NCBI RefSeq assembly: GCF_006974105.1
Contig: NZ_CP036282.1
Location: 434,001-498,000 of the forward strand
DNA from: Rhodoferax aquaticus
GTDB taxonomy: Bacteria; Pseudomonadota; Gammaproteobacteria; Burkholderiales; Burkholderiaceae_C
Direction of reading: 5' to 3'
Length of the DNA: 64,000 bases
The stretch's first letter is position 1. Each line of letters opens with the position of its first letter. The notes below the pieces were generated by a model, which was given only the letters and a program-made list of their open reading frames with translations, was not told where the DNA came from and did not search any database. Of this stretch, positions 30,203-39,857 are shown piece after piece. Both the position numbers and the translations under genes were made by a program.

Positions 30203-31348
30203 CTATTTTGGCCAGAATGTCCACATCTGCAGGTTTTGTTTCATGCGCCCGGCGAGCTCTCCGGCCTCAGAGCCCCAACCCGCAAAATAGTCTGCGCGCA
30301 CCGCGCCTGTAATGGCGCTGCCAGTGTCTTGTGCCAAAACCAGCCTCTGCAAATTGCTCTGTGCCCCGGTGGAAGCTAGCCAGACGGGTGTTCCGTAGGG
30401 GATGCTGCCGGGATCAACAGCGATTGAGCGCCCCGGCGTCAGTGCCACACCCTGCGCGCCCTTAGGGCCGAAGGAAGCATCCAAATCCGAGAGTATTTCT
30501 TCTTTAAAGAACACCACGCGCGGGTTGCTCCAAAGGAGTTCTTGCTGGCGTTGCGGGTTTTGAATCAGCCATGCTTTGATGCCGGGCCAAGAGGCATCTT
30601 TGATCAGACCTTGGTCCAGCAACCAGCGCCCCACACTGCGGTAGGGCTGGTCGTTGGTGCCTGCATAGGCGAGCCGAGCCCAGCGCAGGCTACCGTCAGC
30701 TTGGGTTATCCGCATACGGCCAGAGCCTTGAATTTGCAGCACCAGTGCGTCTACCGGATCTGCCAAGTAGGCAATCACGCGGCCCTTGAGTGCCGCTTGC
30801 GCCTCGGGCAAGGTGTCAATCTCCTGACGGCTGTACCAAGGTTTGCGACTGGCAAGATTGGGCGGTACTTGGTAGATCGGTACGGAAAATGCAGCGCTCG
30901 GGGTCCTGCTGGCCTCTAGCATGGGTTCGAAATAACTGGTGAGCAAACCATTGGAGTCCCCCTGCAAAGATTCCACCCGGTAGGGCTGTAGCTTGCTTTG
31001 CATCCATGCGCGCTGCTCGTCGCCGCTACCAATGCTTAAGCGACGCACATCGCCGCACAGTGCTGCCAGCGCCGCAGCCGGACGCTCGCAGCTTTTGAGC
31101 CATGCGTTCCAGGCTTCAAACAGGTTGTCATCTTCGAAGCCCGGCAGGCCCGACCAGTCCACCGCCACCCAGCGGCTTTTGGGTTGTTGAATGATGGGCC
31201 CGGTATCGACCGCAGGGGTGCTTGGCACCGTGGCTGTGCGTGCTGGCGGCGGCAGGGTTCTTCCCACAGGGGCCATAGGGGCACTGCCGCAGGCCACCAA
31301 GCTTCCTACAATCAAGGCCAACGCCAGCCCATTGAGACAACGTGCCAT
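30203..31348 (-). CDS. mltA: Membrane-bound lytic murein transglycosylase A
   Basis: Outer membrane lipoprotein that cleaves peptidoglycan to 1,6-anhydromuropeptides. From the ATG at 31348 (MARCLNGLALALIVGSLVAC) it has a lipoprotein signal with the lipobox Cys at residue 20. The MltA domain spans the middle (LTSYFEPMLEASR, QIQGSGRMRI). The C-terminal 3D domain has the catalytic Asp context in LAQDTGSAITGAVRADYFAG. The start codon overlaps in CATG with that of a divergent small ORF, and no good Shine-Dalgarno is seen. ATGs farther upstream (31402) are possible but would give a long N-region. Confidence 0.93.
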   Translation of the reverse strand: MARCLNGLALALIVGSLVACGSAPMAPVGRTLPPPARTATVPSTPAVDTGPIIQQPKSRWVAVDWSGLPGFEDDNLFEAWNAWLKSCERPAAALAALCGDVRRLSIGSGDEQRAWMQSKLQPYRVESLQGDSNGLLTSYFEPMLEASRTPSAAFSVPIYQVPPNLASRKPWYSRQEIDTLPEAQAALKGRVIAYLADPVDALVLQIQGSGRMRITQADGSLRWARLAYAGTNDQPYRSVGRWLLDQGLIKDASWPGIKAWLIQNPQRQQELLWSNPRVVFFKEEILSDLDASFGPKGAQGVALTPGRSIAVDPGSIPYGTPVWLASTGAQSNLQRLVLAQDTGSAITGAVRADYFAGWGSEAGELAGRMKQNLQMWTFWPK

Positions 31349-31493
31349 GCTACTGTTACTGCTAGAAGCCCTTGGGGCCGGACTCTTGTTTATTTGGATC
31401 ATTTGGTGGACCATGTTTTCAGGCCGCGACAACGGCGAGCCTAGGAAGCCTGCCGATGCTGCGGACCAGTCCGATGACAACTTGAAGCCATAG
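31347..31493 (+). CDS. Small single-TM protein divergent from mltA
   Basis: A 48-residue ORF starting MLLLLLEALGAGLLFIWIIW: one transmembrane helix followed by a hydrophilic charged tail (SGRDNGEPRKPADAADQ). Small proteins of this form occur in Comamonadaceae genomes as I recall them. Its ATG shares bases with the mltA start on the other strand, so each gene's leader lies within the other. No partner or function can be proposed. Confidence 0.45.
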   Translation: MLLLLLEALGAGLLFIWIIWWTMFSGRDNGEPRKPADAADQSDDNLKP

Positions 31494-31511
31494 TGCCATG
31501 GGCGCTCGTGG

Positions 31512-31546
31512 AGTATGCGTAAGTAGCTATTATTTGTGTAGCAAAC
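31512..31546 (+). repeat. Dispersed repeat copy between a small ORF and a nitrilase-family gene
   Basis: GTATGCGTAAGTA, GCTATTATTTG, TGTAGCAAAC: same frame of conserved blocks as the 28559 copy, with changes in the centre. It abuts the stop codon of the nitrilase-family gene on the other strand. Confidence 0.55.
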
Positions 31547-32370
31547 TAGCTTGCGACTAGGACACGATGTTGCAGCGCAGGAAGCTGGCTGCGCTGTTGT
31601 GCCAGCTGGGTAGCGTCGAGATCAGCCACGACGACGCCTGCGCCTTGGGCCTGTTGCGCCAGGACCTTGCCCCACGGGTCAATGAGCACGGATTGGCCCC
31701 AAGTCTGTCTGCCGCTGGGGTGCACGCCACCTTGGGCTGCAGCAGCCACAAATGCCAAGTTTTCAATAGCGCGCGCCCTGAGTAAAACCTCCCAATGCGC
31801 TTGGCCGGTGGTGTGGGTGAACGCACTGGGCACCAGCATTAAATCGCAGCCCGTAGCGGCGTAGCCACGGTACAGCTCCGCAAAACGCAAGTCGTAGCAC
31901 ACGCTAAGGCCAATGGTCCAGCGGTGCCCGTCTTTGGACGGCAACTCGAACTGTGCGGGCGTATCGCCGCGGTCCAAGACCTTGGACTCGTCGTAGCTTT
32001 CGTGCCCATTGTCAAAGCGAAACAGGTGAATCTTGTCGTACCGGGCGACGCATTCCCCTTGCGGGTTAAACACCAAGCTGCTGTTGTATACGCGGTCAGG
32101 GCCAGAAGCGGAAAGAGGCATAGTTCCTCCCACGATCCAAAGGCCCAGGGTCTTCGCCTGGGTCGCCAAAAAGGCCTGAATGGGCCCTGTGCCAAAACGC
32201 TCTTGGATAGACAGTTTGTCAGAGTCACGTTGGCCAATCAGGCAAAAGTATTCTGGCAGTATGGCCAATTCAGCGCCTTGCGCAGCGGCTTGTGCCAGCA
32301 AAGTGGCAGCTTGGTTTAGGTTGTCGTCAAGGATGCCGGTGGACACCATTTGAAGGGCTGCAACTTTCAT
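31546..32370 (-). CDS. Carbon-nitrogen hydrolase (nitrilase superfamily, Nit-type)
   Basis: Cytoplasmic amidase of 274 residues. The catalytic triad is visible: Glu in ELAILPEYF (about 36-38), Lys in RYDKIHLFRFD, and Cys in GLSVCYDLRFAELYRG. The overall pattern matches the Nit1/YbeM-like subgroup, which acts on deaminated glutathione; that assignment is by family only. It lies between yhdP and mltA on the same strand and begins 21 bases after the yhdP stop, so co-transcription is likely. Confidence 0.92.
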   Translation of the reverse strand: MKVAALQMVSTGILDDNLNQAATLLAQAAAQGAELAILPEYFCLIGQRDSDKLSIQERFGTGPIQAFLATQAKTLGLWIVGGTMPLSASGPDRVYNSSLVFNPQGECVARYDKIHLFRFDNGHESYDESKVLDRGDTPAQFELPSKDGHRWTIGLSVCYDLRFAELYRGYAATGCDLMLVPSAFTHTTGQAHWEVLLRARAIENLAFVAAAAQGGVHPSGRQTWGQSVLIDPWGKVLAQQAQGAGVVVADLDATQLAQQRSQLPALQHRVLVAS

Positions 32371-32391
32371 CTCTGTTCCAGTGTGGGTTGG

Positions 32392-35300
32392 CTAGGGCGC
32401 GTTGATTTTGGTCACCCGTGGGTCGATCCAGGTGCCGTCAATAAAAAACTCTTGGGTCGCCGCTTCAATCAAAGGGCGGCGCAGTATGACTTGCGCTAAG
32501 AACGTGGTTAGCCCCACCAAGGGGTTGATGGCGGAAGCTATCAAGGAGGCGCTGCCCGCGTTGATCTCAGGAATGACCACCACCTTGATCGCTTGGGTTT
32601 CTTTGGCAATGTCGGCCTGGCCCTCCATGAGGGCGGCGGCGCTCACGCCTTTCATTTGCAGGTTGTTGGTTTTGGCAATGCCCTGCTCGATGGTCACGTC
32701 ACCCCGAATAAAGTCGAACACAAAGCCTTCGCTAAACACATCCCTGAAGTCCAGCGCCAAGCGACGTGGCAGTGATTGCAAGCTGAGCACCCCAAGCAGC
32801 TTGGCTAAACCAGGGTCCGCTTTGAGGAATTGCCCCGCTTCTACGTTGACGTTAAATGCACCATTCATGCTGGGGTAGTCCAGTGTCAGTGGCGCCCCTA
32901 GCCAAGCTACTTGCCCTTCAATCTTGCCTTTGCCCTTGCGCAATACGCCACTCATGCCAAAGCGGTTCAGTAAGTCGCCTGAGTCGTTGATGTCTAGCTT
33001 GAAGTTCAGCACCGTACGGCGTTTGCTCTTGCTGTTTCGGTTGAGTGGGGCGTTGGCTGCTTGGGCGTTTAAGTTCGCCCAGTTGCCTGAGGCGGTGAGT
33101 ACGGCCTCAGGGGTGATGATGTTGAAGCGGTTGAGTCGCCACTCTTTGGCACTTTCGCGAGCAGCACCGGCCCCCACATTGATGGCATCTATTTCAAGGT
33201 GGCCTAGGCGCTTGCCACGCAACTCAAAGTCTTCGATCACCACATCGAGCGCGGGAATGCTAGAGGGTTGCTCGTCGAGCAACGACTCTACATCTTGCGC
33301 AGTGCTTTGGGCCAGAGACAAGCGCGCAAGACGGGCGTAGACCTTGCCTGCAGATGGGCCGCTGGGCTGGCGGTACTCGGCGTAGCCACTGAGCTCTAAG
33401 GCGTCCACATTGGCTCGCCACAGGCCCCCTTCACGCGCGCCCCCTAGAACGACGCGGTTCAGGCTGCGGCCGGAAACGACCAGCTCATTGGCGCGCAGGG
33501 CAATACTGGTGGGCAAGTACGCCATACCAAATTGGGCATTTGCCGCATCTACGTTGCCTGCGGGGGCGTCTGTGCCCGCCAGTTTTTCAAGCACCCGGTT
33601 CCATGCGTCTACGTCAAGCCGACCCGCGCTGATATTCGCAACCACGCCTTCCGCCGGCAAGGGTGCGGTCTCATCAGCGGCTAAGCCTATGCCAATGGCT
33701 CCGCTGAGCACGCGCGGCACAGGCGATGAAACATCGCGCACATACAGCACATTGGCCAAGCGCCCGACATCCAGTTGCCAGCGGTCCTGCAAGGGCGATT
33801 TGGCGGTGCTAGCGATGGCACCGGGGCGGACCACCGCATTCTCAAGCCGCAACGGGAGCATGGACTCCGGGGTCTTGGCCAATGGAGCAGGTAAATTGAT
33901 GCCCAAGCCCTGTAAATTGCTGTTGACCAGTAATTCCGGTATGCCCGAGCGAAGCCCTAGGGTGGCTGTATAGGCTGTGCTACCGTTGGCGTACTCCGCA
34001 AGGCGCGCCACGAAACCAAGTTCTTTGGCGGCGCGCAAGCCTTCTGCAGTGGCCGAACCCGTGACTCGCAGCACGGGTGGCGAGGCGCTGGGTTTGCTGG
34101 TTAATCCAATGGCCGGATTGCTAACAAAGCTCAAACCACCTTCCAGCTTGGCGTCGCCGCCCAAAAGCCGCGCTTGAGCATTGCTGACCGAAAACCCCGT
34201 GTCTGAGAAGTTGACGGTGCCGCGTACTTTGCTGAGCTTAGGCGTCTCCGGCGTAACCTGCAGGTCATTGCTGTTGAGCACGATGGCGCCTTGGAGTGTG
34301 GTGCTGTTGGTGTCGTTTAAAGGAATATTGAGCCTGAGTTTGTAGTCAGCCACCCCTGTGGCGCTAGAGTGCTCAAACACCTTGTCAGTGATCTCTGCCA
34401 AAGGCGAGCTGTTGATGACAGCAATGACCTCTGGCACAGGGCCTCTGGCTTCTGTGGTCACCTGCAACTTGGCGTTGGTAAACAAGTCCGTGATCACCGC
34501 TTCTGCTTTAGAAATTTGAAGACCCGGTGCGTTACTAATGCCTGCTTTTGCGCCTTTGACCCATAGCGCTCCCCGTTCTATGAGCAAGTCACCGCTCAGA
34601 TTGGTCAGCTGTGGCCATGGGCGACTGTTTTTGGGCATGATCAAAGGCGGCGCAAAGGCCAAAACGGCGTTTTGCACGTTGGCGGACACCCTAAACTCCC
34701 CCGTTTTGGAGGTGTCAAACGGGAAATCGTCCACATTGCCCTTCACCTTGAACTTCACCCCGGTGGCACTGCCCGCAACAATGGCCTCGTGCAAGTAATC
34801 TCGCAAGTCTTTTTCAACCACCACGGGAAGATAGCGCGGTACCTTGCTGCCATCTGCTTTGCTCAAGGTGCCTTGCAGGTCTAGTACCCCAGGGAATCGG
34901 TGAGGTGCCTGACCTGCGCCATTCACTTTGGCATCACTGGTTTGCCAATTGAACTGCAATTCTCCTTGCAAGTCGGCATTGCCGAACTTGACATTGCTAG
35001 AGCTCACGCTGATTCGCGGTCCATCGACTTTCCATTGAAAGGCCCCGTTGAGCTGCTCTAGCGCAATGAGCGGCTCCTCAAAAACTCCCTGTGCGTCAAT
35101 GGTGCCTTTGCGCATGGACAAGGTGGCTTTGCCAGACGTGGGGTTTACGTCGAAGTCAATGTCCGCACCGCTAAACCCTGGCGTAGTTTTTCCATCGCGC
35201 GTTTGCGCTGGCAAACTGAGTCCCAGCACTCGGCCCTTGGCATTGAAGTTACTAACTTGCTTGGCAGACCCTTGCCAATTCGCAACCACGCTTTCCACAA

Positions 35301-36486
35301 GCCCGCTAGGTGCAAACTGACGCAACACTTGGTGCATGGATGCGTCCAGTGGCAAACGGCTCGCAATCTCCACCATGGCTGCCAGGTCCAGCTTGTCTGC
35401 TGCTAACTCGCCATGTGCCGGGTGGGCGGGTTCGGTGCCAAATAGCGCCAGCCGCACATTACCGCCAGGCCAATGTAGCCCGTCTTCAGTGTCAAACTGC
35501 AGCGCCTGCGTTGATATCTCGAAGCCGCCTTCCAAGCGCTTTGCGCCTAGCCGGCCCGACATGCTGGCCAAGCTAAGCGCATCGAGCTCAGGGGCTAGTT
35601 TCATGTTCACGCTTTGCAGCGCAAGGTCCGCTGTAACTGCATTCACTTGCCCATGGTCGACGTCGACCCACGCCCGCAAAGCACCTACCCCTTGCGCGAT
35701 GTCAATGCCCAGATCCAAGTAGGGTTTGATTTGCGCCAAGTCAGTGTGGGGGAGGTCGACAAAGGCCTGTCCGGACCAAGCATGCCAGTCACCTGCGCGG
35801 TGCGTCAAAAAAGGCTGTGTGAACAAACCTGTGACACGCATGCGGTCGCCCCACAGTGCCGGGGGCGTGGCTGCCGCATGCAGGGTGTGCTTGCGAAGGC
35901 CATTGCGAATGACAACGTCGACATCAGACAAGGCAACAGAGGGCGCGCCGCGCAACTCGTCGGTCCAACGCACAGAACCGTGTCGAACCACCAGCTCGGT
36001 TTGGGAAAAAACCCAATCCACTCCGGTGTTGTCGTCGGGATTGGTCTGGGAGATCGCAAGGCCTGCAACCCAGAACTTCCCGTCGGATGTGCGCCGAACA
36101 TCGAGCTCGGGGGCCTCTACGAATAACTGTTCGAAGCCCAAGGTCATGGCCGATCGTGGGGATAGGGCCGCATAGACCTTGGGAAGTCGGAGCACTTCAA
36201 TGCCTTGCGCGTTATGCAGAGTGACGTCGCTCAACGCAAACGAAGGGATCAAACCATTGGATAGGGCGGTGATGTTGCCAATGCGAAGGGGAATCCCTAG
36301 CAGCTGTGAGGCATGCCGCTCCACCGTAGGGCGCAATTCTGAGATTCGCGGCACAATCAGAAAATGCAAGCCTCCCCACGCAATGCCGAGTAAGACCCAC
36401 GCAGCCAATAGCATGCGCAACGCCCACTTGGCGAGGGTCGCGCTTGTTTTGAGCAAGCGTGAGGGGAGGGGCGTCAGTTCATTCAT
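32392..36486 (-). CDS. yhdP: YhdP family AsmA-like protein
   Basis: Very large inner-membrane-anchored protein of 1364 residues, with one N-terminal TM segment (about 18-45, LAKWALRMLLAAWVLLGIAW) and the remainder periplasmic. It belongs by pattern to the YhdP/AsmA-like group, bridge-like proteins that move phospholipids to the outer membrane. The C-terminal AsmA-like part includes NVNVEAGQFLKADPGLAKLL and SPLxG-like final segments. It is divergent from glnE, with only 15 bases between the start codons. Confidence 0.92.
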   Translation of the reverse strand: MNELTPLPSRLLKTSATLAKWALRMLLAAWVLLGIAWGGLHFLIVPRISELRPTVERHASQLLGIPLRIGNITALSNGLIPSFALSDVTLHNAQGIEVLRLPKVYAALSPRSAMTLGFEQLFVEAPELDVRRTSDGKFWVAGLAISQTNPDDNTGVDWVFSQTELVVRHGSVRWTDELRGAPSVALSDVDVVIRNGLRKHTLHAAATPPALWGDRMRVTGLFTQPFLTHRAGDWHAWSGQAFVDLPHTDLAQIKPYLDLGIDIAQGVGALRAWVDVDHGQVNAVTADLALQSVNMKLAPELDALSLASMSGRLGAKRLEGGFEISTQALQFDTEDGLHWPGGNVRLALFGTEPAHPAHGELAADKLDLAAMVEIASRLPLDASMHQVLRQFAPSGLVESVVANWQGSAKQVSNFNAKGRVLGLSLPAQTRDGKTTPGFSGADIDFDVNPTSGKATLSMRKGTIDAQGVFEEPLIALEQLNGAFQWKVDGPRISVSSSNVKFGNADLQGELQFNWQTSDAKVNGAGQAPHRFPGVLDLQGTLSKADGSKVPRYLPVVVEKDLRDYLHEAIVAGSATGVKFKVKGNVDDFPFDTSKTGEFRVSANVQNAVLAFAPPLIMPKNSRPWPQLTNLSGDLLIERGALWVKGAKAGISNAPGLQISKAEAVITDLFTNAKLQVTTEARGPVPEVIAVINSSPLAEITDKVFEHSSATGVADYKLRLNIPLNDTNSTTLQGAIVLNSNDLQVTPETPKLSKVRGTVNFSDTGFSVSNAQARLLGGDAKLEGGLSFVSNPAIGLTSKPSASPPVLRVTGSATAEGLRAAKELGFVARLAEYANGSTAYTATLGLRSGIPELLVNSNLQGLGINLPAPLAKTPESMLPLRLENAVVRPGAIASTAKSPLQDRWQLDVGRLANVLYVRDVSSPVPRVLSGAIGIGLAADETAPLPAEGVVANISAGRLDVDAWNRVLEKLAGTDAPAGNVDAANAQFGMAYLPTSIALRANELVVSGRSLNRVVLGGAREGGLWRANVDALELSGYAEYRQPSGPSAGKVYARLARLSLAQSTAQDVESLLDEQPSSIPALDVVIEDFELRGKRLGHLEIDAINVGAGAARESAKEWRLNRFNIITPEAVLTASGNWANLNAQAANAPLNRNSKSKRRTVLNFKLDINDSGDLLNRFGMSGVLRKGKGKIEGQVAWLGAPLTLDYPSMNGAFNVNVEAGQFLKADPGLAKLLGVLSLQSLPRRLALDFRDVFSEGFVFDFIRGDVTIEQGIAKTNNLQMKGVSAAALMEGQADIAKETQAIKVVVIPEINAGSASLIASAINPLVGLTTFLAQVILRRPLIEAATQEFFIDGTWIDPRVTKINAP

Positions 36487-36501
36487 CGTGCAATCGGAGC
36501 A

Positions 36502-39240
36502 ATGTTAGGAATTATGACCCGCAAAGTGCCTCCCGCCTTGGCTACCGGCTCGCGCTTCGCGCAGCGAATCCGCAGGCGTTACGCCAGTCAAATGCTTTTG
36601 CTCCCACCCGGCATCCCCACCCGGCAAAACATGGATGCAACCTTGGCCGGCTTGCTGTCGGATGGCGCTGAATTGGGCACTGCATTACGGACCACCCGCC
36701 AGCTGGTGTTAGAGCGACTGGTATGTTTGGATTGTGAGGAAAATGCGGGTCTGGAGGTGGTGACCAAGGCCATGACTGACCTGGCAGAAATTGCATTGAA
36801 TGCAGCCTACCAACACTCCATTGGAGTTCTAGATCAGCAGTACGGCCCACCTCAGTCGCCAGATGGTGCCCGGGCGCAGTTGTGCATTGTGGGTATGGGT
36901 AAGCTCGGGGCCCGCGAGCTCAACGTGTCTAGTGACATTGACCTGATTTATATCTACGACCAAGAAGGTGAAACCGCGGGAGACGCCAATGGCCGTGGGC
37001 GCATTTCAAACCAAGAGTACTTCGGCAAGCTGGTGCGCTCCATTTACGCTTGGGTGGGGGAAACGACCGAACACGGTTTTGTATTTCGTGTCGATTTGGC
37101 GCTGCGACCCAACGGTAACTCCGGGCCGCCCGCCGTGTCTCTAGGGGCCTTGGAGGAATATTTTCATGTGCAGGGCCGCGAGTGGGAGCGGTTTGCTTGG
37201 CTGAAAAGTCGCGTAGTGGCGCCTGCTCAGGCGGTAACCTCGTCGTGCGCCCAGTCTTTGCGCGCAGCGGTCGTGCCTTTTGTGTTCAGGCGCTACCTAG
37301 ATTACAACGTCTTTGATGCTCTGCGCGTCTTGCACCGGCAAATTCGGGACCACGCGTCTAAGCGCAGCGCTGGACGTCCGGAGCGCAGCAACGATGTCAA
37401 GATTTCACGCGGCGGCATTCGTGAGATCGAGTTCACGGTGCAACTTCTCCAAGTGGTACGCGGCGGGCAGTTTCCAGAACTTCGCACCCGCCCTACCGTG
37501 AGTGCTTTGCAGCGCTTGGTCACGTCTGGGTTAATGCCACAAGCCACTGCCGACGCTTTGGCCCAAGCCTATGGATTCTTGCGCCAAGTGGAGCATCGCA
37601 TCCAATACCTAGACGACCAGCAAACGCATGTGCTTCCCACATCCGATGCGGATCTGGCTTGGATTGCGCACACCATGGGATTTACGGACAGTGCCGGTTT
37701 GCTGTGCCAGCTGGACACCCACCGTGAGCTTGTGGCACAAGAGTTTGACGCGCTACTGGGTGGGCCGCAGAAAGAGTGTTCAGGCTGCAATGGCCCTGCC
37801 GCGTCGGTAGGCAGCAGCGACTTCGATGAGCTTTTGGATCAGCTAAGTGGCCAATTCAAAGAGCGCGTGGCCGGCTGGCGGCATCACCCGCGCGTTCTCG
37901 CCCTGCGTGAGGCGCCGCGCGCGCGTCTGGCACGTCTGGTCATCCGCACGGCGCAGTGGGTGGCGCAAGGCAAAGTGACGGAGGCGGCAGCGGTCCGCAT
38001 TGCGGACTGGATCGAACCCTTGCTGCGCAGGGAAAGCTACTTGGCTTTGCTGTTGGAGCGACCTATCGTGCATGAGCGTTTGTTGCACATGCTGGGCGCA
38101 GCCCGTTGGCCCGCACGCTATTTGCTCAAACACCCCGGTGTGATTGACGAGTTGGCAGGTCATACGATGTTGGCTGAGCGATTTGATGCGGCTGATTTTG
38201 AGCGCGAACTGGAATCACGCTGGGTAGCCCTGCAAGGTACCCAAGAAGATGATGACGAGACCCTGCTCAATTTGCTGCGCCGCGCGCACCATGCGGAAGT
38301 GTTTCGTACCTTGGCGCGGGATGTGGAAGGTCGCATCACTGTCGAAGAGGTTGCGGATGACTTGAGCGCTTTGGCCGACGCCGTGCTGCGGGTGACCACC
38401 CGTTGGTGTTGGAGCCGTTTAAAAGGCCGTCACCTGGAGGTACCGCGTTTCGCCATCATTGCGTATGGCAAGCTGGGGGGCAAGGAGTTAGGGTATGGCA
38501 GCGACCTAGACTTGGTGTTTGTGTACGACGATGAGGATGAGCGGGCCGGCGAGATCTACGGCGCTTTGGTTCGTAAACTCATCAACTGGCTGACCGTCAA
38601 GACGGGAGAGGGTGACCTCTACGAGATCGACACTGCCCTGCGCCCCAATGGCAATTCTGGCCTTCTGGTCACCAGTTTTGACGCATACGCCAACTATCAG
38701 CAGCAGCGCGGCAGCAACACGGCTTGGACTTGGGAGCACCAAGCGATGACGCGCGCCCGATGCGTTTTAGGAGACGCGGCTTTGCATGCCCGTTTTGACG
38801 CGGTGCGCAATGCTGTAATTGGTGCCAATCGCGACCGCCAGAGCCTACGCGCCGAAATCGATGCCATGCGCGCCAAAGTGCGACTGAGTCACCCTGTACG
38901 CAGTGCCCAGTTTGACGTGAAACACAGCCCGGGGGGCATGGTCGATATTGAATTTGCGGTGCAGTACTTGGTGCTTGCCTATGGCAATCAGTACCCCGAG
39001 TTGTTAGCCAATGTTGGCAATATCAGCTTGCTGCTCAGGGCACAAGACTGCGGTTTGTTGCCTGCCGGCGTGGGTGCGCATGCAGGTCACGCCTACCGTG
39101 TGCTACGGCAGATACAACACCGGGCACGGTTAAACGAAGAGGCTACAGAAGCAGCGTTAGATACCGTGGAAGCGGAGCGTGAGGCCGGCTTGGCGTTGTG
39201 GGCCGCAGTGTTTGCGGCAGACCGCCCTGTGCCGGCGTAG
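36502..39240 (+). CDS. glnE: Bifunctional glutamine synthetase adenylyltransferase/deadenylase
   Basis: Controls glutamine synthetase by adding or removing AMP. The 912 residues hold two nucleotidyltransferase domains: the first shows GMGKLGARELNVSSDIDLIY and the second AYGKLGGKELGYGSDLDLVF, each followed by a helical domain (for example HSPGGMVDIEFAVQYL). Two ATGs, 36502 and 36514, are possible. The first has GGAG only 2 bases away and the second AGGA 3 bases away, so the start is uncertain by four residues. Confidence 0.96.
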   Translation: MLGIMTRKVPPALATGSRFAQRIRRRYASQMLLLPPGIPTRQNMDATLAGLLSDGAELGTALRTTRQLVLERLVCLDCEENAGLEVVTKAMTDLAEIALNAAYQHSIGVLDQQYGPPQSPDGARAQLCIVGMGKLGARELNVSSDIDLIYIYDQEGETAGDANGRGRISNQEYFGKLVRSIYAWVGETTEHGFVFRVDLALRPNGNSGPPAVSLGALEEYFHVQGREWERFAWLKSRVVAPAQAVTSSCAQSLRAAVVPFVFRRYLDYNVFDALRVLHRQIRDHASKRSAGRPERSNDVKISRGGIREIEFTVQLLQVVRGGQFPELRTRPTVSALQRLVTSGLMPQATADALAQAYGFLRQVEHRIQYLDDQQTHVLPTSDADLAWIAHTMGFTDSAGLLCQLDTHRELVAQEFDALLGGPQKECSGCNGPAASVGSSDFDELLDQLSGQFKERVAGWRHHPRVLALREAPRARLARLVIRTAQWVAQGKVTEAAAVRIADWIEPLLRRESYLALLLERPIVHERLLHMLGAARWPARYLLKHPGVIDELAGHTMLAERFDAADFERELESRWVALQGTQEDDDETLLNLLRRAHHAEVFRTLARDVEGRITVEEVADDLSALADAVLRVTTRWCWSRLKGRHLEVPRFAIIAYGKLGGKELGYGSDLDLVFVYDDEDERAGEIYGALVRKLINWLTVKTGEGDLYEIDTALRPNGNSGLLVTSFDAYANYQQQRGSNTAWTWEHQAMTRARCVLGDAALHARFDAVRNAVIGANRDRQSLRAEIDAMRAKVRLSHPVRSAQFDVKHSPGGMVDIEFAVQYLVLAYGNQYPELLANVGNISLLLRAQDCGLLPAGVGAHAGHAYRVLRQIQHRARLNEEATEAALDTVEAEREAGLALWAAVFAADRPVPA

Positions 39241-39247
39241 CCGAGCC

Positions 39248-39754
39248 CTAAGGTTTGCCCGTGCTGGCCCGAATGCGCTTTAACAGTTGCGTGGTGGAAT
39301 AGCCGGGAACAAACGGTAAAGCGAGTGCTTGCCCTCCCCAAGACCGAACGGCGGTTGTTTCTGGCAACAATTCCATGTTGTAGTCTCCCCCTTTGACGAT
39401 GAGGTCGGGCCGAATTTGCTGAATCAGTTCCAAGGGCGTGTCCTCATCAAACCAAGTGACCAAGCTGACACTGGCCAGACTGGCCATGACCATGGCGCGG
39501 TCGGCATCGTGGTTGAGAGGTCGGTCATCGCCCTTGCCCAGCCGCTTGACCGAGGCATCAGTATTGAGCGCAACAATCAAACTCCCGCCCAGTTCCCGTG
39601 CCTGGGCTAGATACACAACGTGTCCTCGGTGCAGTACATCAAACACGCCATTGGTAAAGACCCAGGGTTTTGGCAGGCGCGCCAAGGCGTGATCCAACGA
39701 TGCACGGTCGCAAATCTTGGAAATGAAAGAGGGGGGGGTGTCTGCATGGCTCAT
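39248..39754 (-). CDS. rfaE2: D-glycero-beta-D-manno-heptose 1-phosphate adenylyltransferase
   Basis: Makes ADP-heptose precursor for the lipopolysaccharide inner core. The 168 residues form a stand-alone nucleotidyltransferase domain (HldE C-terminal type, without the kinase half). It has FTNGVFDVLHRGHVVYL with the HxGH motif, KGDDRPLNHDADRAMV, IVKGGDYN, and the terminal GYSTTQLLKRI. It is convergent with glnE, the two stops being about 8 bases apart. Confidence 0.94.
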   Translation of the reverse strand: MSHADTPPSFISKICDRASLDHALARLPKPWVFTNGVFDVLHRGHVVYLAQARELGGSLIVALNTDASVKRLGKGDDRPLNHDADRAMVMASLASVSLVTWFDEDTPLELIQQIRPDLIVKGGDYNMELLPETTAVRSWGGQALALPFVPGYSTTQLLKRIRASTGKP

Positions 39755-39857
39755 AAGGGCGCAATGCTAGCAGGCTTGGTAGGCCAAAACTGCACCGAAA
39801 AAGGGCCATTCAAGCGCCTGTCAGACTGGGGTTGCCCATGCATAATTGAAAGCAACT

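Noticed and set aside
36502..36514. Firm choice between two glnE starts
   Set aside because: Neither ATG has an ideal Shine-Dalgarno and only four residues differ, so no claim is made.
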